From Mameliella sp. CS4 (GTDB lineage: Bacteria > Pseudomonadota > Alphaproteobacteria > Rhodobacterales > Rhodobacteraceae): a stretch of 64,000 nt of DNA. The notes beneath the pieces were generated by a model. That model searched no databases. It was not told the DNA's origin and saw only the letters and a program-made list of their open reading frames with translations. This document shows positions 1-8,566 of this stretch, piece by piece (the stretch's first letter is position 1; each line of letters starts with the position of its first letter). A program made the translations under genes and the position numbers. Where the stretch lies: NCBI RefSeq assembly GCF_019392335.1, contig NZ_JAHXRQ010000013.1, positions 62,001 to 126,000 on the forward strand, given 5' to 3'.

Positions 1-848
1 TCGAGCGCATCACCAACACCTTCCTCTCCGCGCCCCAGCGGATCGAGGTTGCCCGGCAGGCCACGGCGTCCGAGACCATCGAACAGGCCGCGGTTGTCTT
101 CAAACCCAGCCGCAAGGACCGCGAAGGCAGCGAAAAGCGCAAGGTTCTGCGCGCGCTGATCGACGCCGAGGGCGAGGCCTGCACCAACGCCATCATCTTC
201 TGCAACCGCAAGGTCGATGTGGACGTGGTGGCGAAATCGCTCAAGCAATATGGCTACAACGCCTCGCCGATTCACGGTGACCTGGACCAGTCGCAACGCA
301 CGAAAACGCTCGATGGCTTCCGCAACGGCGATGTCCGCCTGCTGATCGCCTCTGACGTGGCGGCGCGCGGCCTGGACATTCCCGCCGTCAGCCATGTGTT
401 CAACTTCGACGTTCCCAGCCATGCGGAGGACTATATTCACCGCATCGGTCGCACGGGTCGCGCCGGACGCTCGGGCAAGGCCTTTACCATCTGCACTCCG
501 CGCGATGAAAAATACTTCAACGCGGTCGAAAGCCTGCTGCAGAAGGACATTCCGCGTATCGACAACCCGGTCGCCGACGCGCCTGCCCCGACCCCGGCTC
601 CGGCCCCTGTCGAGGCCAAGGAAGACCCCCCCAAGGACGAGCCCCGCAAGGACGAGCCGCGCAAGAGCAGCCGCAGCCGCCGCTCTGACAGCGACAAGGG
701 CGACAGCCGCCCGGCGCGGTCCAAGGACAGCGGCCGGTCGTCGGACCGCCGCAGCGGCGGTGGCGGTCGCGACAAGACCGTGGTCGGCATGGGCGATCAC
801 ATGCCCGAGTTCATTGCGCTGAGTTTCGAGGAACGCCGCGCGGGTTGA
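1..848 (+). CDS. DEAD-box ATP-dependent RNA helicase, C-terminal part (cut by window edge)
   Basis: The frame is open from base 3, so the gene begins outside the window. What remains is the second RecA-like domain of an SF2 DEAD-box helicase: motif IV (IIFCNRK), motif V (ASDVAARGLDIP) and motif VI (HRIGRTGRAGR) appear in order. The tail, from about base 560, is rich in Pro, Ala, Lys, Arg, Ser and Asp (repeated KDEPRK, SRSRRSDS), typical of the disordered RNA-binding extensions of RhlE/DeaD-type helicases. The family unwinds structured RNA with ATP in ribosome assembly or mRNA decay. RhlE-like is the likeliest subgroup, but without the N-terminal domain this is an inference. Confidence 0.93.
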   Translation, partial: ERITNTFLSAPQRIEVARQATASETIEQAAVVFKPSRKDREGSEKRKVLRALIDAEGEACTNAIIFCNRKVDVDVVAKSLKQYGYNASPIHGDLDQSQRTKTLDGFRNGDVRLLIASDVAARGLDIPAVSHVFNFDVPSHAEDYIHRIGRTGRAGRSGKAFTICTPRDEKYFNAVESLLQKDIPRIDNPVADAPAPTPAPAPVEAKEDPPKDEPRKDEPRKSSRSRRSDSDKGDSRPARSKDSGRSSDRRSGGGGRDKTVVGMGDHMPEFIALSFEERRAG

Positions 849-870
849 TCGCGTGGCTATCGAACAAAAC

Positions 871-897
871 GGCCGGCCCTTCTGGGCCGGCCTTTTT
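871..897 (+). terminator. Rho-independent terminator after the helicase gene
   Basis: A 9-bp perfect stem (GGCCGGCCC / GGGCCGGCC) with a TTCT loop is followed at once by five T residues, 23 bases after the helicase stop codon. Confidence 0.85.
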
Positions 898-1207
898 CAT
901 TTCGGGGTGCATGTTCCGCCGCGGAGCACACCAACTTCGATGTCACACCGAAGAAGCGCTCTCGCAGAGAACTTCTCGAACGGTCTGACCTGGACGACGG
1001 CAGCGCGGACTCCGATTCCTTTGGGCGAATGGCCGCTTTCGAGAAACGGCCACTACAGGTATGTTTATCGGATGCAACGGTCAGGCCGACTTCTTCAACG
1101 CCTTCAGCCCCTTCGGCAAAGACACTCGACCGCTGCCGCGCAGAATACAAACGCGCCATCTATCGGAATGTGAAAAGCCTTGGTCGAAATATGAATGGAA
1201 GATCGGG
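898..1207. other. Non-coding stretch between helicase terminator and NmrA-like gene
   Basis: About 310 bases with no convincing gene. Open frames on both strands lack a recognisable protein signature or ribosome binding site. An imperfect inverted repeat (GGCCG...CGGCC, about 1031-1051) is present. The region presumably carries the promoter of the following gene, but I see no clear -35/-10 pair. Confidence 0.5.
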
Positions 1208-2062
1208 ATGTATGTGATCCTTGGTGGAACCGGGCAGGTCGGATCGGCAACGGCGCGCGCGCTCTTGGACGAGGGCCAGAAGGTGACGATCGTTACCCGC
1301 GATGAAAGCCACGGCAAAGACCTTGAAAATGCCGGGGCGAAGATCGCAGTCGCCGACATTCGTGACATCGATGCGCTACGTCGCATTTTCCAGACCGCCA
1401 AACGGGCCTTTCTGCTCAACCCACCAGCGGACCCCACAGGCGACACGGACGAGGAAGAGCGTGAAAACGTGGCCGCAATCGTCTCGGCTCTGGATGGATC
1501 GGGTCTTGAAAAGGTCGTCGCGGCATCGACCTATGGGGCCTTCGAGGGCCAGCGCTGCGGCGACCTCACTGTCCTGCATGAGTTTGAACGGGCCTTGGAA
1601 ACGCAATCCATTCCAGCCGCGATCAACCGGGCCGGATATTACATGAGCAACTGGGCGGGCATGGTCGATCCGGTGCAAGCAAACGGCACACTGCCCAGTT
1701 TCTTTCCAGCCGATCTGTCAATTCCGATGGTGGCCCCGGCCGACCTTGGAAAAGCCGCCGCCCGACGTCTTATGTCTGGAACCGGCGATGTAGGTGTCGA
1801 GCATCTTGAGGGACCGGATCGCTATTCGGCAAATGATGTCGCCGCCACCTTTGCGGAGGTGATGGCCCGGAAAGTGAAGATTCAGGAAGTCCCCCGCAAT
1901 GCCCTCGAAAACACTTTCCGAGAGTTCGGGTTCTCGGATGAAGCCGCAGCGTCCTATGCCTGTATGACCCGCCGGGTCATCGACGGGGAGACGATGCCAG
2001 AAGATGAGCCGATCCGGGGCGAAGTAACGTTGAAAGACTACCTCACAGCTATCCTCGGCTAA
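1208..2062 (+). CDS. NmrA-like NAD(P)-binding Rossmann protein
   Basis: A 284-residue protein that opens with a short-chain-dehydrogenase-like nucleotide-binding loop (GGTGQVGSATARAL, residues 5-18), followed by a beta-alpha Rossmann pattern (KVTIVTRD, then a conserved D in VADIRD). This places it in the atypical SDR NmrA/QOR2 group, which bind NAD(P) as redox sensors or act as NAD(P)H-dependent reductases of unknown substrate. The ATG at 1208 is chosen because GGAAG lies 6 bases upstream; the frame stays open further upstream without a better site. The gene stands alone, and its base composition (about 58 % GC in lines I counted) is lower than the neighbouring rnj (about 65 %), suggesting later acquisition. 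The exact substrate cannot be named. Confidence 0.8.
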   Translation: MYVILGGTGQVGSATARALLDEGQKVTIVTRDESHGKDLENAGAKIAVADIRDIDALRRIFQTAKRAFLLNPPADPTGDTDEEERENVAAIVSALDGSGLEKVVAASTYGAFEGQRCGDLTVLHEFERALETQSIPAAINRAGYYMSNWAGMVDPVQANGTLPSFFPADLSIPMVAPADLGKAAARRLMSGTGDVGVEHLEGPDRYSANDVAATFAEVMARKVKIQEVPRNALENTFREFGFSDEAAASYACMTRRVIDGETMPEDEPIRGEVTLKDYLTAILG

Positions 2063-2176
2063 CAAAGCGACCGTGCCCAGAGGCCATTCGCGGCGCGCTG
2101 TCCAATGCAGTGGCAAGACTTGAGGCGGCCACGCCGCCTTATGCCCGCGGACCGGTCACCGGCGCTATTTACGGCA

Positions 2177-2203
2177 AAGGCCGGCCTCGTCCGGGCCGGC
2201 CTT
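2177..2203 (-). terminator. Terminator hairpin at the end of the nuo-birA-coaX-rnj run
   Basis: An inverted repeat AAGGCCGGCC / GGCCGGCCTT (10-bp arms, 7-base loop) lies 33 bases past the rnj stop codon. On the minus strand the second arm runs into TTT, a modest T tract; the hairpin could act in both directions between the convergent genes. Confidence 0.6.
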
Positions 2204-2235
2204 CTTTCGCTACAGGCGCCAATCTCCGCCGACGG

Positions 2236-3903
2236 TCAGCTGAGGCGGCTGACGACCACAGTCACCTCGGGCTTCTTGCCGATCTCGTTCATGGCGGTCT
2301 GCCGGGCCACGCGGCGCAGCCCCTCTTCCAGCTTGTCGTCATCGGTCAGCGTCTTGCCCCCGGCGCGGCCCATGAACTGCGACAGGTCCTCTTCGAGGAT
2401 GTCGACCAGCGGCGCATGGCTGCGGCCCTGTTCGGGCAGGCCCATAAGGTCGCACCAAGGTTCGCCCAGCGGCTCGTCGTCCTCGTCCAGGATCACGGTC
2501 ACCACCACATGGCCATTCAGCGCCATGCGGATCCGGTCGCGCACGATCCCGTCCAGCGCGCCGATCTGCACGCTGCCATCCAGGTAGGTGCGCCCGGTCT
2601 CGATGTATTCGACCACGCGCGGCTCGTTGCCGCTGAGCTCGATCATCATGCCGTTGACCGCCAGCACCCCCGCGCGGCCGTTCTGACTCGTCAGTTTGAC
2701 ATGCTCCCGCAGGTGACGGTGTTCGCCGTGCATGGGCACCACCATCTGCGGTTTCACGAGGTTCTGCACCGTCTCCAGGTCGGGCCGGTTGGCGTGACCC
2801 GAAACGTGGTAATCGCCCATCGCGTCATCCACCACGTCCACGCCCTTTTCGCTGAGCTGGTTCATGATGCGGATCACGTCGCGTTCATTGCCCGGGATCG
2901 TCTTGGAGGAAAACAGGAACAGGTCGCCTGCCTTCAGCTCGATCCCGTTGTACTTGCCCCGTGCCAGCTGGGCACTGGCGGCCCGCCGCTCGCCCTGGCT
3001 GCCAGTGACCAGGAGCATGACGTTCTCGCGCGGCATCTGGCTGACGTCCTCGGGGCCGATCACCTTGGGAAAACCCGACAGGACGCCGGTTTCCACCGCC
3101 GCCTCGATCATCCGCCGCATGGCCCGACCCAAAAGGCAGATCGACCGCCCGGCCCGGTCGCCCGCCTCGGCCAGCGTCTTGACCCGCGCCACGTTGGAGG
3201 CAAAGGTCGTGGCCACCACCATGTTGCGCGCCTCGCTCACCAGCTTTTCGACCGCCGGGCCGACGGTTGCCTCGGACCGGCCCGCGTGTTGAGAGAACAC
3301 GTTGGTGGAATCGCAGACCAGCGCCTTGACCCCGTCCTTGGACACGGACTCCCAAAGTGCCGGGTCCCATGCCTCGCCCACCAGCGGTGTCACGTCCAGC
3401 TTGAAATCGCCGGTATGGATCACCCGGCCCGCAGGCGTGTCGATCACCAGCGCGCTGCTTTCGGGGATCGAGTGCGAAATCGGCAGAAAGCCCACCGTGA
3501 ACGGTCCGACCTTGACGGTTTCCGGCCAGGCCGAGGTGGTCCGTACCGCCTTGCCCTCGACGCCATATTCCGCCAGCTTGCCGCGCGCGATGTTGGCGGT
3601 GAAGGCACGGGCATAGATCGGCACCCCCAACGCGTCGAAGGTGTGTCCCACAGCGCCGACGTGATCCTCGTGCGCGTGGGTGATGAACAGCGCCTCGATG
3701 CGGTTCTTGTTCTCTTTCAGCCAGGTGATGTCCGGCAGGATCAGGTCGACGCCGGGCGTGGTGTCCATGTCGGGAAAGGTCACGCCCATGTCCACGACAA
3801 TCAGCCGCTCTTCGCCGGGTTTGCCATAGCCGTAGACATAGCAGTTCATGCCGATTTCGCCGGCCCCGCCCAGGGGCAGGTAGATCAGTCTGGAGTCGCT
3901 CAT
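2236..3903 (-). CDS. rnj: Ribonuclease J
   Basis: A 555-residue metallo-beta-lactamase/beta-CASP RNase, the normal length for RNase J. The zinc-binding signature HAHEDHVGAV lies at residues 76-85, the N-terminal LGGAGEIGMN at 11-20 is typical of RNase J, and the beta-CASP part carries a GSQGE motif. The family is a dual 5'-to-3' exo- and endoribonuclease acting in mRNA turnover and rRNA maturation in the cytoplasm; alphaproteobacteria use it alongside RNase E. The start overlaps the coaX stop by 4 bases (ATGA), so translation is probably coupled. It is the last gene of the long minus-strand run. Confidence 0.95.
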   Translation of the reverse strand: MSDSRLIYLPLGGAGEIGMNCYVYGYGKPGEERLIVVDMGVTFPDMDTTPGVDLILPDITWLKENKNRIEALFITHAHEDHVGAVGHTFDALGVPIYARAFTANIARGKLAEYGVEGKAVRTTSAWPETVKVGPFTVGFLPISHSIPESSALVIDTPAGRVIHTGDFKLDVTPLVGEAWDPALWESVSKDGVKALVCDSTNVFSQHAGRSEATVGPAVEKLVSEARNMVVATTFASNVARVKTLAEAGDRAGRSICLLGRAMRRMIEAAVETGVLSGFPKVIGPEDVSQMPRENVMLLVTGSQGERRAASAQLARGKYNGIELKAGDLFLFSSKTIPGNERDVIRIMNQLSEKGVDVVDDAMGDYHVSGHANRPDLETVQNLVKPQMVVPMHGEHRHLREHVKLTSQNGRAGVLAVNGMMIELSGNEPRVVEYIETGRTYLDGSVQIGALDGIVRDRIRMALNGHVVVTVILDEDDEPLGEPWCDLMGLPEQGRSHAPLVDILEEDLSQFMGRAGGKTLTDDDKLEEGLRRVARQTAMNEIGKKPEVTVVVSRLS

Positions 3904-4682
3904 GCTTGGGCCTCTATGTTCTTGTTGTGATTGTAGATGCGGACCAGGCCATGCATGGTCAGGAATTCCTCGAAAGCGTCGAAAAGCGGATCGGCCTGCT
4001 GGAACAGCGGCGCCAGCCCGCCGGTGGCGATGACCTTCATGGGGCGCTCACGCTCGGCCTTGATGCGCGAGCAGATCTCGCGCACCAGCCCGACATAGCC
4101 CCAAAAGACGCCGGACTGCATGCAGGCCACCGTGTTGGTGCCTACAACGCGCTGCGGCTTGGTGATGTCCACATGCGGCAGGGCGGCGGCGGCCAGGTGC
4201 AGCGCCTCCAGGCTGAGGTTCACGCCGGGCGCGATGACACCACCAACATAGGCCCCGTCCTCGTCGACCACGTCAAAGGTGGTGGCCGTGCCGAAATCCA
4301 CCACGATCAGGTCACCGCCAAAGAGGTCAAAACCCGCCACCGTGTTGACCAGCCGGTCGGGGCCGACCTGGGTGCCCTCGTCCACCCGCACGGAGACGGG
4401 CAAGGCACAGTCCGGTTTGCCGACGACGATGGGCCGGGTGTGGAAATATCGGTCCGACAGGACCCGCAGGTTGAACACCACGCGCGGCACCGTCGTCGAG
4501 ATGATGACATCGGTGATGTCCGCCTCGATTTTCTGAAACGCCATCAGCGTCGACAACCAGACGTAATACTGGTCCGCCGTGCGCTGGTGCTCGGTCGCGG
4601 TGCGCCAAGTGGCGATGAATTCGTGACCGTCCCAGATCGAGAAGACGGTGTTGGTGTTGCCACAGTCGATGGCCAAGAGCAT
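3900..4682 (-). CDS. coaX: Type III pantothenate kinase
   Basis: A 260-residue protein of the ASKHA fold with the type III PanK signatures: DCGNTNTVFS at residues 6-15 (phosphate-1/Mg loop) and DFGTATTFDVV around 130-140. It phosphorylates pantothenate in the first step of coenzyme A synthesis; type III enzymes need a monovalent cation and resist CoA feedback. It starts 9 bases after birA ends and overlaps rnj by 4 bases. The birA-coaX-rnj order after nuoN recurs in alphaproteobacteria. Confidence 0.95.
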   Translation of the reverse strand: MLLAIDCGNTNTVFSIWDGHEFIATWRTATEHQRTADQYYVWLSTLMAFQKIEADITDVIISTTVPRVVFNLRVLSDRYFHTRPIVVGKPDCALPVSVRVDEGTQVGPDRLVNTVAGFDLFGGDLIVVDFGTATTFDVVDEDGAYVGGVIAPGVNLSLEALHLAAAALPHVDITKPQRVVGTNTVACMQSGVFWGYVGLVREICSRIKAERERPMKVIATGGLAPLFQQADPLFDAFEEFLTMHGLVRIYNHNKNIEAQA

Positions 4683-4691
4683 GAGGCCCGC

Positions 4692-5438
4692 CTATTCGAA
4701 AAAGATCTCTGCCGCGGCCACGCTGACGCGGCCTTTGGGCGTCTTTAGGACAAGTTGGCCGGTGCCGTCCACCGTCTCGAAGACGCCGGTGACACTGTCC
4801 CGGCTGGTACGCGCGGAGATCACCTCTCCGAGGCGCGCCGCCCGGGCCAGCCAGAGCGTCCGGATCGGCTCGAACCCGTAGCTGGTCAGCCGGGCTTCAT
4901 GGGCGGCGAATGCCGTGGCCAGCACCTCGAGAAAGGTCTCTGGCAAGACACGCACACCGGTTTCCCCAAGAAGTGACACAGGCGGCACGGCGCCCGGTTC
5001 CACCGCCTCCCGCCCCGGCGCGGACAGAAGGTTGACGCCGATCCCGATGGCCAGGTGTCCGCCCGGACCGCCGATCCCCTCCAGCAGGATACCGGCCAGC
5101 TTGCCACCGTTCAGCAGGACGTCATTGGGCCATTTCAGCGCCAGCCCGGTCTCGGTCCCCGTCACCGAGGCCAAGGCATCGTAAAGCGCCAGCGCCGCCA
5201 CGAAGGACCGCAGGGCCAGCTTGTCGGGGGCATCCTCGGGGCGGATCACAAGCGTTGCGGCGAAATTGCCTGCGGGGTTCACCCAGGGGCGCCCGCGCCG
5301 GCCGCGCGCGGCGGTCTGGCGCTGCCCAAGGATCCATTCCGGGCCGCTCAGCCCCGCGGCGATCCGTGCCGCTTCGGCATTGGTGCTGTCCACCTCGGCC
5401 AGCACCCGCCGTCCATATCCCTCGGGCCAGTGGGTCAT
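4692..5438 (-). CDS. birA: Biotin--[acetyl-CoA-carboxylase] ligase, monofunctional BirA
   Basis: A 248-residue ligase that makes biotinyl-5'-AMP and transfers biotin to the lysine of carboxylase carrier domains. The biotin-protein-ligase motifs are clear: GRRGRPWVNPAGN (biotin/ATP loop) and KWPNDVLLNGGKLAGIL. There is no N-terminal winged helix, so it should not act as a repressor. The ATG at 5438 is preferred over upstream in-frame codons because a GGAGG lies just before it and the extra residues would be repeat-derived. One obvious client in this window is the methylcrotonyl-CoA carboxylase alpha subunit (33212-35155). Confidence 0.94.
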   Translation of the reverse strand: MTHWPEGYGRRVLAEVDSTNAEAARIAAGLSGPEWILGQRQTAARGRRGRPWVNPAGNFAATLVIRPEDAPDKLALRSFVAALALYDALASVTGTETGLALKWPNDVLLNGGKLAGILLEGIGGPGGHLAIGIGVNLLSAPGREAVEPGAVPPVSLLGETGVRVLPETFLEVLATAFAAHEARLTSYGFEPIRTLWLARAARLGEVISARTSRDSVTGVFETVDGTGQLVLKTPKGRVSVAAAEIFFE

Positions 5439-5453
5439 GGGCGCTCCTCCGTG

Positions 5454-5532
5454 TTTCTTTGGGCTACAAATACCTCGGGGGAGCCGAAGGCGGGGGCGGA
5501 GCCCCCGATACGGCGCGCCCGAAGGGCGCGCC
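5454..5532 (+). repeat. Dispersed intergenic repeat, copy A (TTTCTTTGGGC core plus hairpins)
   Basis: The core TTTCTTTGGGCTACAAATAC at 5454-5473 is followed by a G/C-rich part with two perfect hairpins: CGGGGGC/GCCCCCG (5491-5507) and GGCGCGCCC/GGGCGCGCC (5512-5532). It fills the gap between nuoN and birA. Three other copies of the core are in this window (35192, 54503 and 54713). Confidence 0.75.
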
Positions 5533-5541
5533 GCCACCGGA

Positions 5542-6984
5542 TCAGTTCACCAGCGTCGCCGCCGCCGCCTGGGCGACGCCCTCAATGCCGAAGAGGTTGA
5601 CCACACCGGCCACCATGATCACCGCCGAGACCATCAGGAACCCCCAGAGCACTGGCGACTTGCCCCCGTCCAGCGCGTCCTCGCGGTCTTGGCCAAAGTA
5701 CATGTAGTAGACGATCCGCAGATAGTAGAAGGCCCCGATGACAGAGGCGACCACACCGGCCACCGCCAGCCAGGCCAGACCGGCGTCATAGGCGGCGCGC
5801 AGCACGTAGAGCTTGCCGAAGAAACCCACCAGCGGCGGCACGCCCGCAAGGCTGAACAGCAGCACCAGCATGGCCAGCGCCTTGCCCGGCTCCTTGGTCG
5901 AATACATGCCCAGGCTCTGGATATCCGTCACCGGCTGGCCGTCGCGTTCCATCGACAGGATAAAGGCAAAGGTGCCGACGTTCATGGTGACGTAGATCGC
6001 CATGTAGATCAGCATCGCCTGCACGCCCAGTTCTGTGCCTGCGGCAAGACCCATCAGCGCATAGCCCATATGGGCAATCGAGGAATAGGCCATCAGACGC
6101 TTGATGTCGCGCTGGCCGATCGCGGCGATCGCGCCCAGGAACATCGACAGCACCGACAAGAGCGCAATGACCTGCCCCCAGTCACGGGTCGCCTCGCCAA
6201 AGGCGTCATGCATCAGCCGCGCGAACAGCGCCATCGCCGCCACCTTGGGCGCGGTGGCAAAGAAGGCGGTGACCGGCGTGGGCGAGCCTTCGTAGACGTC
6301 CGGTGTCCACATGTGGAAGGGCACGGCCGAGACCTTGAAGGCCAGGCCCGCGATCAGCATGGTCAGGCCGATCAGCAGACCAACCGGCATCTGCCCCTCG
6401 GTCGCGGTCTGGATGATGCCCGAGAACAGGGTTGTCCCGGCAAACCCGTAGGTCAGCGAGGCACCATAGAGCAGCAGGCCCGAGGACAGCGCACCCAGCA
6501 CAAAGTACTTGAGCCCCGCCTCGGTCGACTTGGCGCTGTCCCGGCGCAGCGAGGCCACGACGTAGAGCGCGAGCGACTGCAGCTCCAGCCCCATGTAGAG
6601 CGCCATCAGGTCGCCGGCGGAGACCATCATCATCATGCCGACCACGGCCAGCGTGATGAGCAACGGATATTCGAACCTCAACAGGCCGCGGCGCTGCATG
6701 TAGCTTTCGCTCATCAGCAGCACGCAGGCCGCCGAAACCAGGATTACCACCTTGGCAAAGCGCGCGAACCCGTCGTTCACGAACATGCCGTTGAAGGCCA
6801 CCTGCGTGCCCTCTCCTGTCGTTCCGATCCAGAAGGCCAGCGCCAGGAACAGCGCCGATGTGATCCAGACCAGCAGCGGCGCCAGCTTGTCCTTGCCCGA
6901 GTAGACCGCGCCCACCAGCGCCGCCATCGCAAAGACCGACAGCAGGATTTCCGGCAGGATGATGTTCAGATCGGCCGAGATCAT
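5542..6984 (-). CDS. nuoN: NADH-quinone oxidoreductase subunit N
   Basis: A 480-residue polytopic membrane protein with the Mrp-antiporter-like fold shared by NuoL, M and N, about 14 membrane segments and the conserved glutamate in the YMGLELQSLALY helix. It forms one of the proton channels in the membrane arm of complex I. The ATG at 6984 (MISADLN...) is chosen over an upstream frame extension because GGGAG precedes it and family members start there. It lies 13 bases after nuoM. Confidence 0.96.
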   Translation of the reverse strand: MISADLNIILPEILLSVFAMAALVGAVYSGKDKLAPLLVWITSALFLALAFWIGTTGEGTQVAFNGMFVNDGFARFAKVVILVSAACVLLMSESYMQRRGLLRFEYPLLITLAVVGMMMMVSAGDLMALYMGLELQSLALYVVASLRRDSAKSTEAGLKYFVLGALSSGLLLYGASLTYGFAGTTLFSGIIQTATEGQMPVGLLIGLTMLIAGLAFKVSAVPFHMWTPDVYEGSPTPVTAFFATAPKVAAMALFARLMHDAFGEATRDWGQVIALLSVLSMFLGAIAAIGQRDIKRLMAYSSIAHMGYALMGLAAGTELGVQAMLIYMAIYVTMNVGTFAFILSMERDGQPVTDIQSLGMYSTKEPGKALAMLVLLFSLAGVPPLVGFFGKLYVLRAAYDAGLAWLAVAGVVASVIGAFYYLRIVYYMYFGQDREDALDGGKSPVLWGFLMVSAVIMVAGVVNLFGIEGVAQAAAATLVN

Positions 6985-6997
6985 GTCCCGCTCTCCC

Positions 6998-8566
6998 TCA
7001 GTGTTCCGCAACGGCGACTTGCGTGTCGGCCTCAGTGCGGCCGGCAGCGGCAAGCGCCGTGTCGTATTTCGTCACCAGCGCCTCTACCGCGGGGCCGGTC
7101 CGGTCGAGGATCGGCGCCGGGTAGACGCCCATCCAGATCGTCATGACCACCAGCGGCGCAAAGATCGCCTTTTCGCGCAAGGACATGTCCTTGATGGTCT
7201 TCAGGCTTTCCTTGATCAGGTCCCCCATGACCACCCGACGGTACAGCCACAGCGCATAGGCCGCGCTCAGGATGACGCCGGTCGTGGCGCCTGCCGCCAC
7301 CCAGGTGTTGACCTGGAAAATGCCCATCAGCGTCAGGAATTCCCCGATGAACCCGGAAGTGCCCGGCAGGCCGACATTCGCCATCGTGAACAACATGAAG
7401 ATCAGCGCATAGGCCGGCATCCGGTTCACCAGCCCGCCATAGGCGTCGATCTCGCGCGTATGCATCCTGTCATAGATCACGCCCACGCAAAGGAAGAGCG
7501 CGCCAGAGATGAAACCGTGGCTGATCATCTGGAAAATCGCCCCGTCCACACCCTGCTGATTCGCGGCGAAAATCCCCATCGTCACGTAGCCCATGTGCGC
7601 GACGGACGAATAGGCGATGAGCTTTTTCATGTCCTCCTGCACCAGCGCCACCAGCGAGGTGTAGATGATCGCGATGACCGACAGCGTGAAAACGAAATTC
7701 GCCATCACGTCCGATCCGACCGGGAACATCGCCAGCGAAAAGCGCAGGAAGCCGTAGCCGCCCATTTTCAGCAGGATCGCCGCCAGCACAACCGACCCGG
7801 CGGTCGGTGCCTGAACGTGCGCCTCGGGCAGCCAGGTGTGCACCGGCCACATCGGCATCTTGACCGCGAAGCTGGCGAAGAAGGCGATGAACAGCATGGT
7901 CTGCATGCCGCCGACGATCTGCACGCCCAGGATGCTGAAGCTTTCGGAGGCAAAGTTGTGCTTGAGCAGCGAGACGTCGCAACCGCCGATACAGGTGGTG
8001 CCCGCGTCGGAATACATCGCCACCATCGCCACCAGCATCAGCACCGAGCCGAGGAAGGTGTAGAGGAAGAACTTGAAGCTGGCGTAGATCCGGTCCTTGC
8101 CGCCCCAGATGCCGATGATCAGGAACATCGGAATCAGGCCTGCCTCGAAGAAGAGGTAGAAGAGGACCAGGTCCAGCGCCATGAAGACGCCCAGCATCAG
8201 CGTTTCCAGCACCAGGAAGGCGATCATGTATTCCTTGACCCGGTGGCTGACGTTCCAGCTGGCCGCGATGACCAGCGGCATCATGAAGGTGGTCAACATG
8301 ACGAACAGGACCGAGATCCCGTCAACGCCCATGCGATAGTTGAGACCCAGCAGCCACTCCCGCTCTTCCAACATCTGGAAGCCGGTGTTGCCCGCGTCGA
8401 ACTGGAACAGGATGAACAGCGAGATGACGAAGGTTGCCGTCGTCGCGATCAGCGCAAGCCACTTGGCATTGCGTTGTGCCGCCGCGTCGTCGCCGCGCAG
8501 GAACAGACCCAGGATCAGGGCCGCCAGAGCGGGCAGGAAGGTGACGATGGAAAGCAGGTTGCCCAT
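6998..8566 (-). CDS. nuoM: NADH-quinone oxidoreductase subunit M
   Basis: A 522-residue antiporter-like membrane subunit of complex I, close to the usual 500-520. The conserved helix YLFFEAGLIPMFLIIGIWG contains Glu141, matching the proton-channel glutamate near position 144 of E. coli NuoM; lysine- and histidine-bearing helices (WLPEAHVQAPTAGSVVLAA) follow. It overlaps the nuoL stop by one base, so the two are translationally linked. Confidence 0.97.
   Translation of the reverse strand: MGNLLSIVTFLPALAALILGLFLRGDDAAAQRNAKWLALIATTATFVISLFILFQFDAGNTGFQMLEEREWLLGLNYRMGVDGISVLFVMLTTFMMPLVIAASWNVSHRVKEYMIAFLVLETLMLGVFMALDLVLFYLFFEAGLIPMFLIIGIWGGKDRIYASFKFFLYTFLGSVLMLVAMVAMYSDAGTTCIGGCDVSLLKHNFASESFSILGVQIVGGMQTMLFIAFFASFAVKMPMWPVHTWLPEAHVQAPTAGSVVLAAILLKMGGYGFLRFSLAMFPVGSDVMANFVFTLSVIAIIYTSLVALVQEDMKKLIAYSSVAHMGYVTMGIFAANQQGVDGAIFQMISHGFISGALFLCVGVIYDRMHTREIDAYGGLVNRMPAYALIFMLFTMANVGLPGTSGFIGEFLTLMGIFQVNTWVAAGATTGVILSAAYALWLYRRVVMGDLIKESLKTIKDMSLREKAIFAPLVVMTIWMGVYPAPILDRTGPAVEALVTKYDTALAAAGRTEADTQVAVAEH

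Noticed and set aside
857..1159. 100-codon minus-strand frame in the helicase-NmrA gap
   Set aside because: No ribosome site, begins inside the helicase terminator region and has no recognisable features; kept only as non-coding DNA.
2110..3930. 606-codon plus-strand frame opposite rnj
   Set aside because: Antisense shadow of a conserved gene; composition dominated by His, Arg, Ala and Gln, with no recognisable family.
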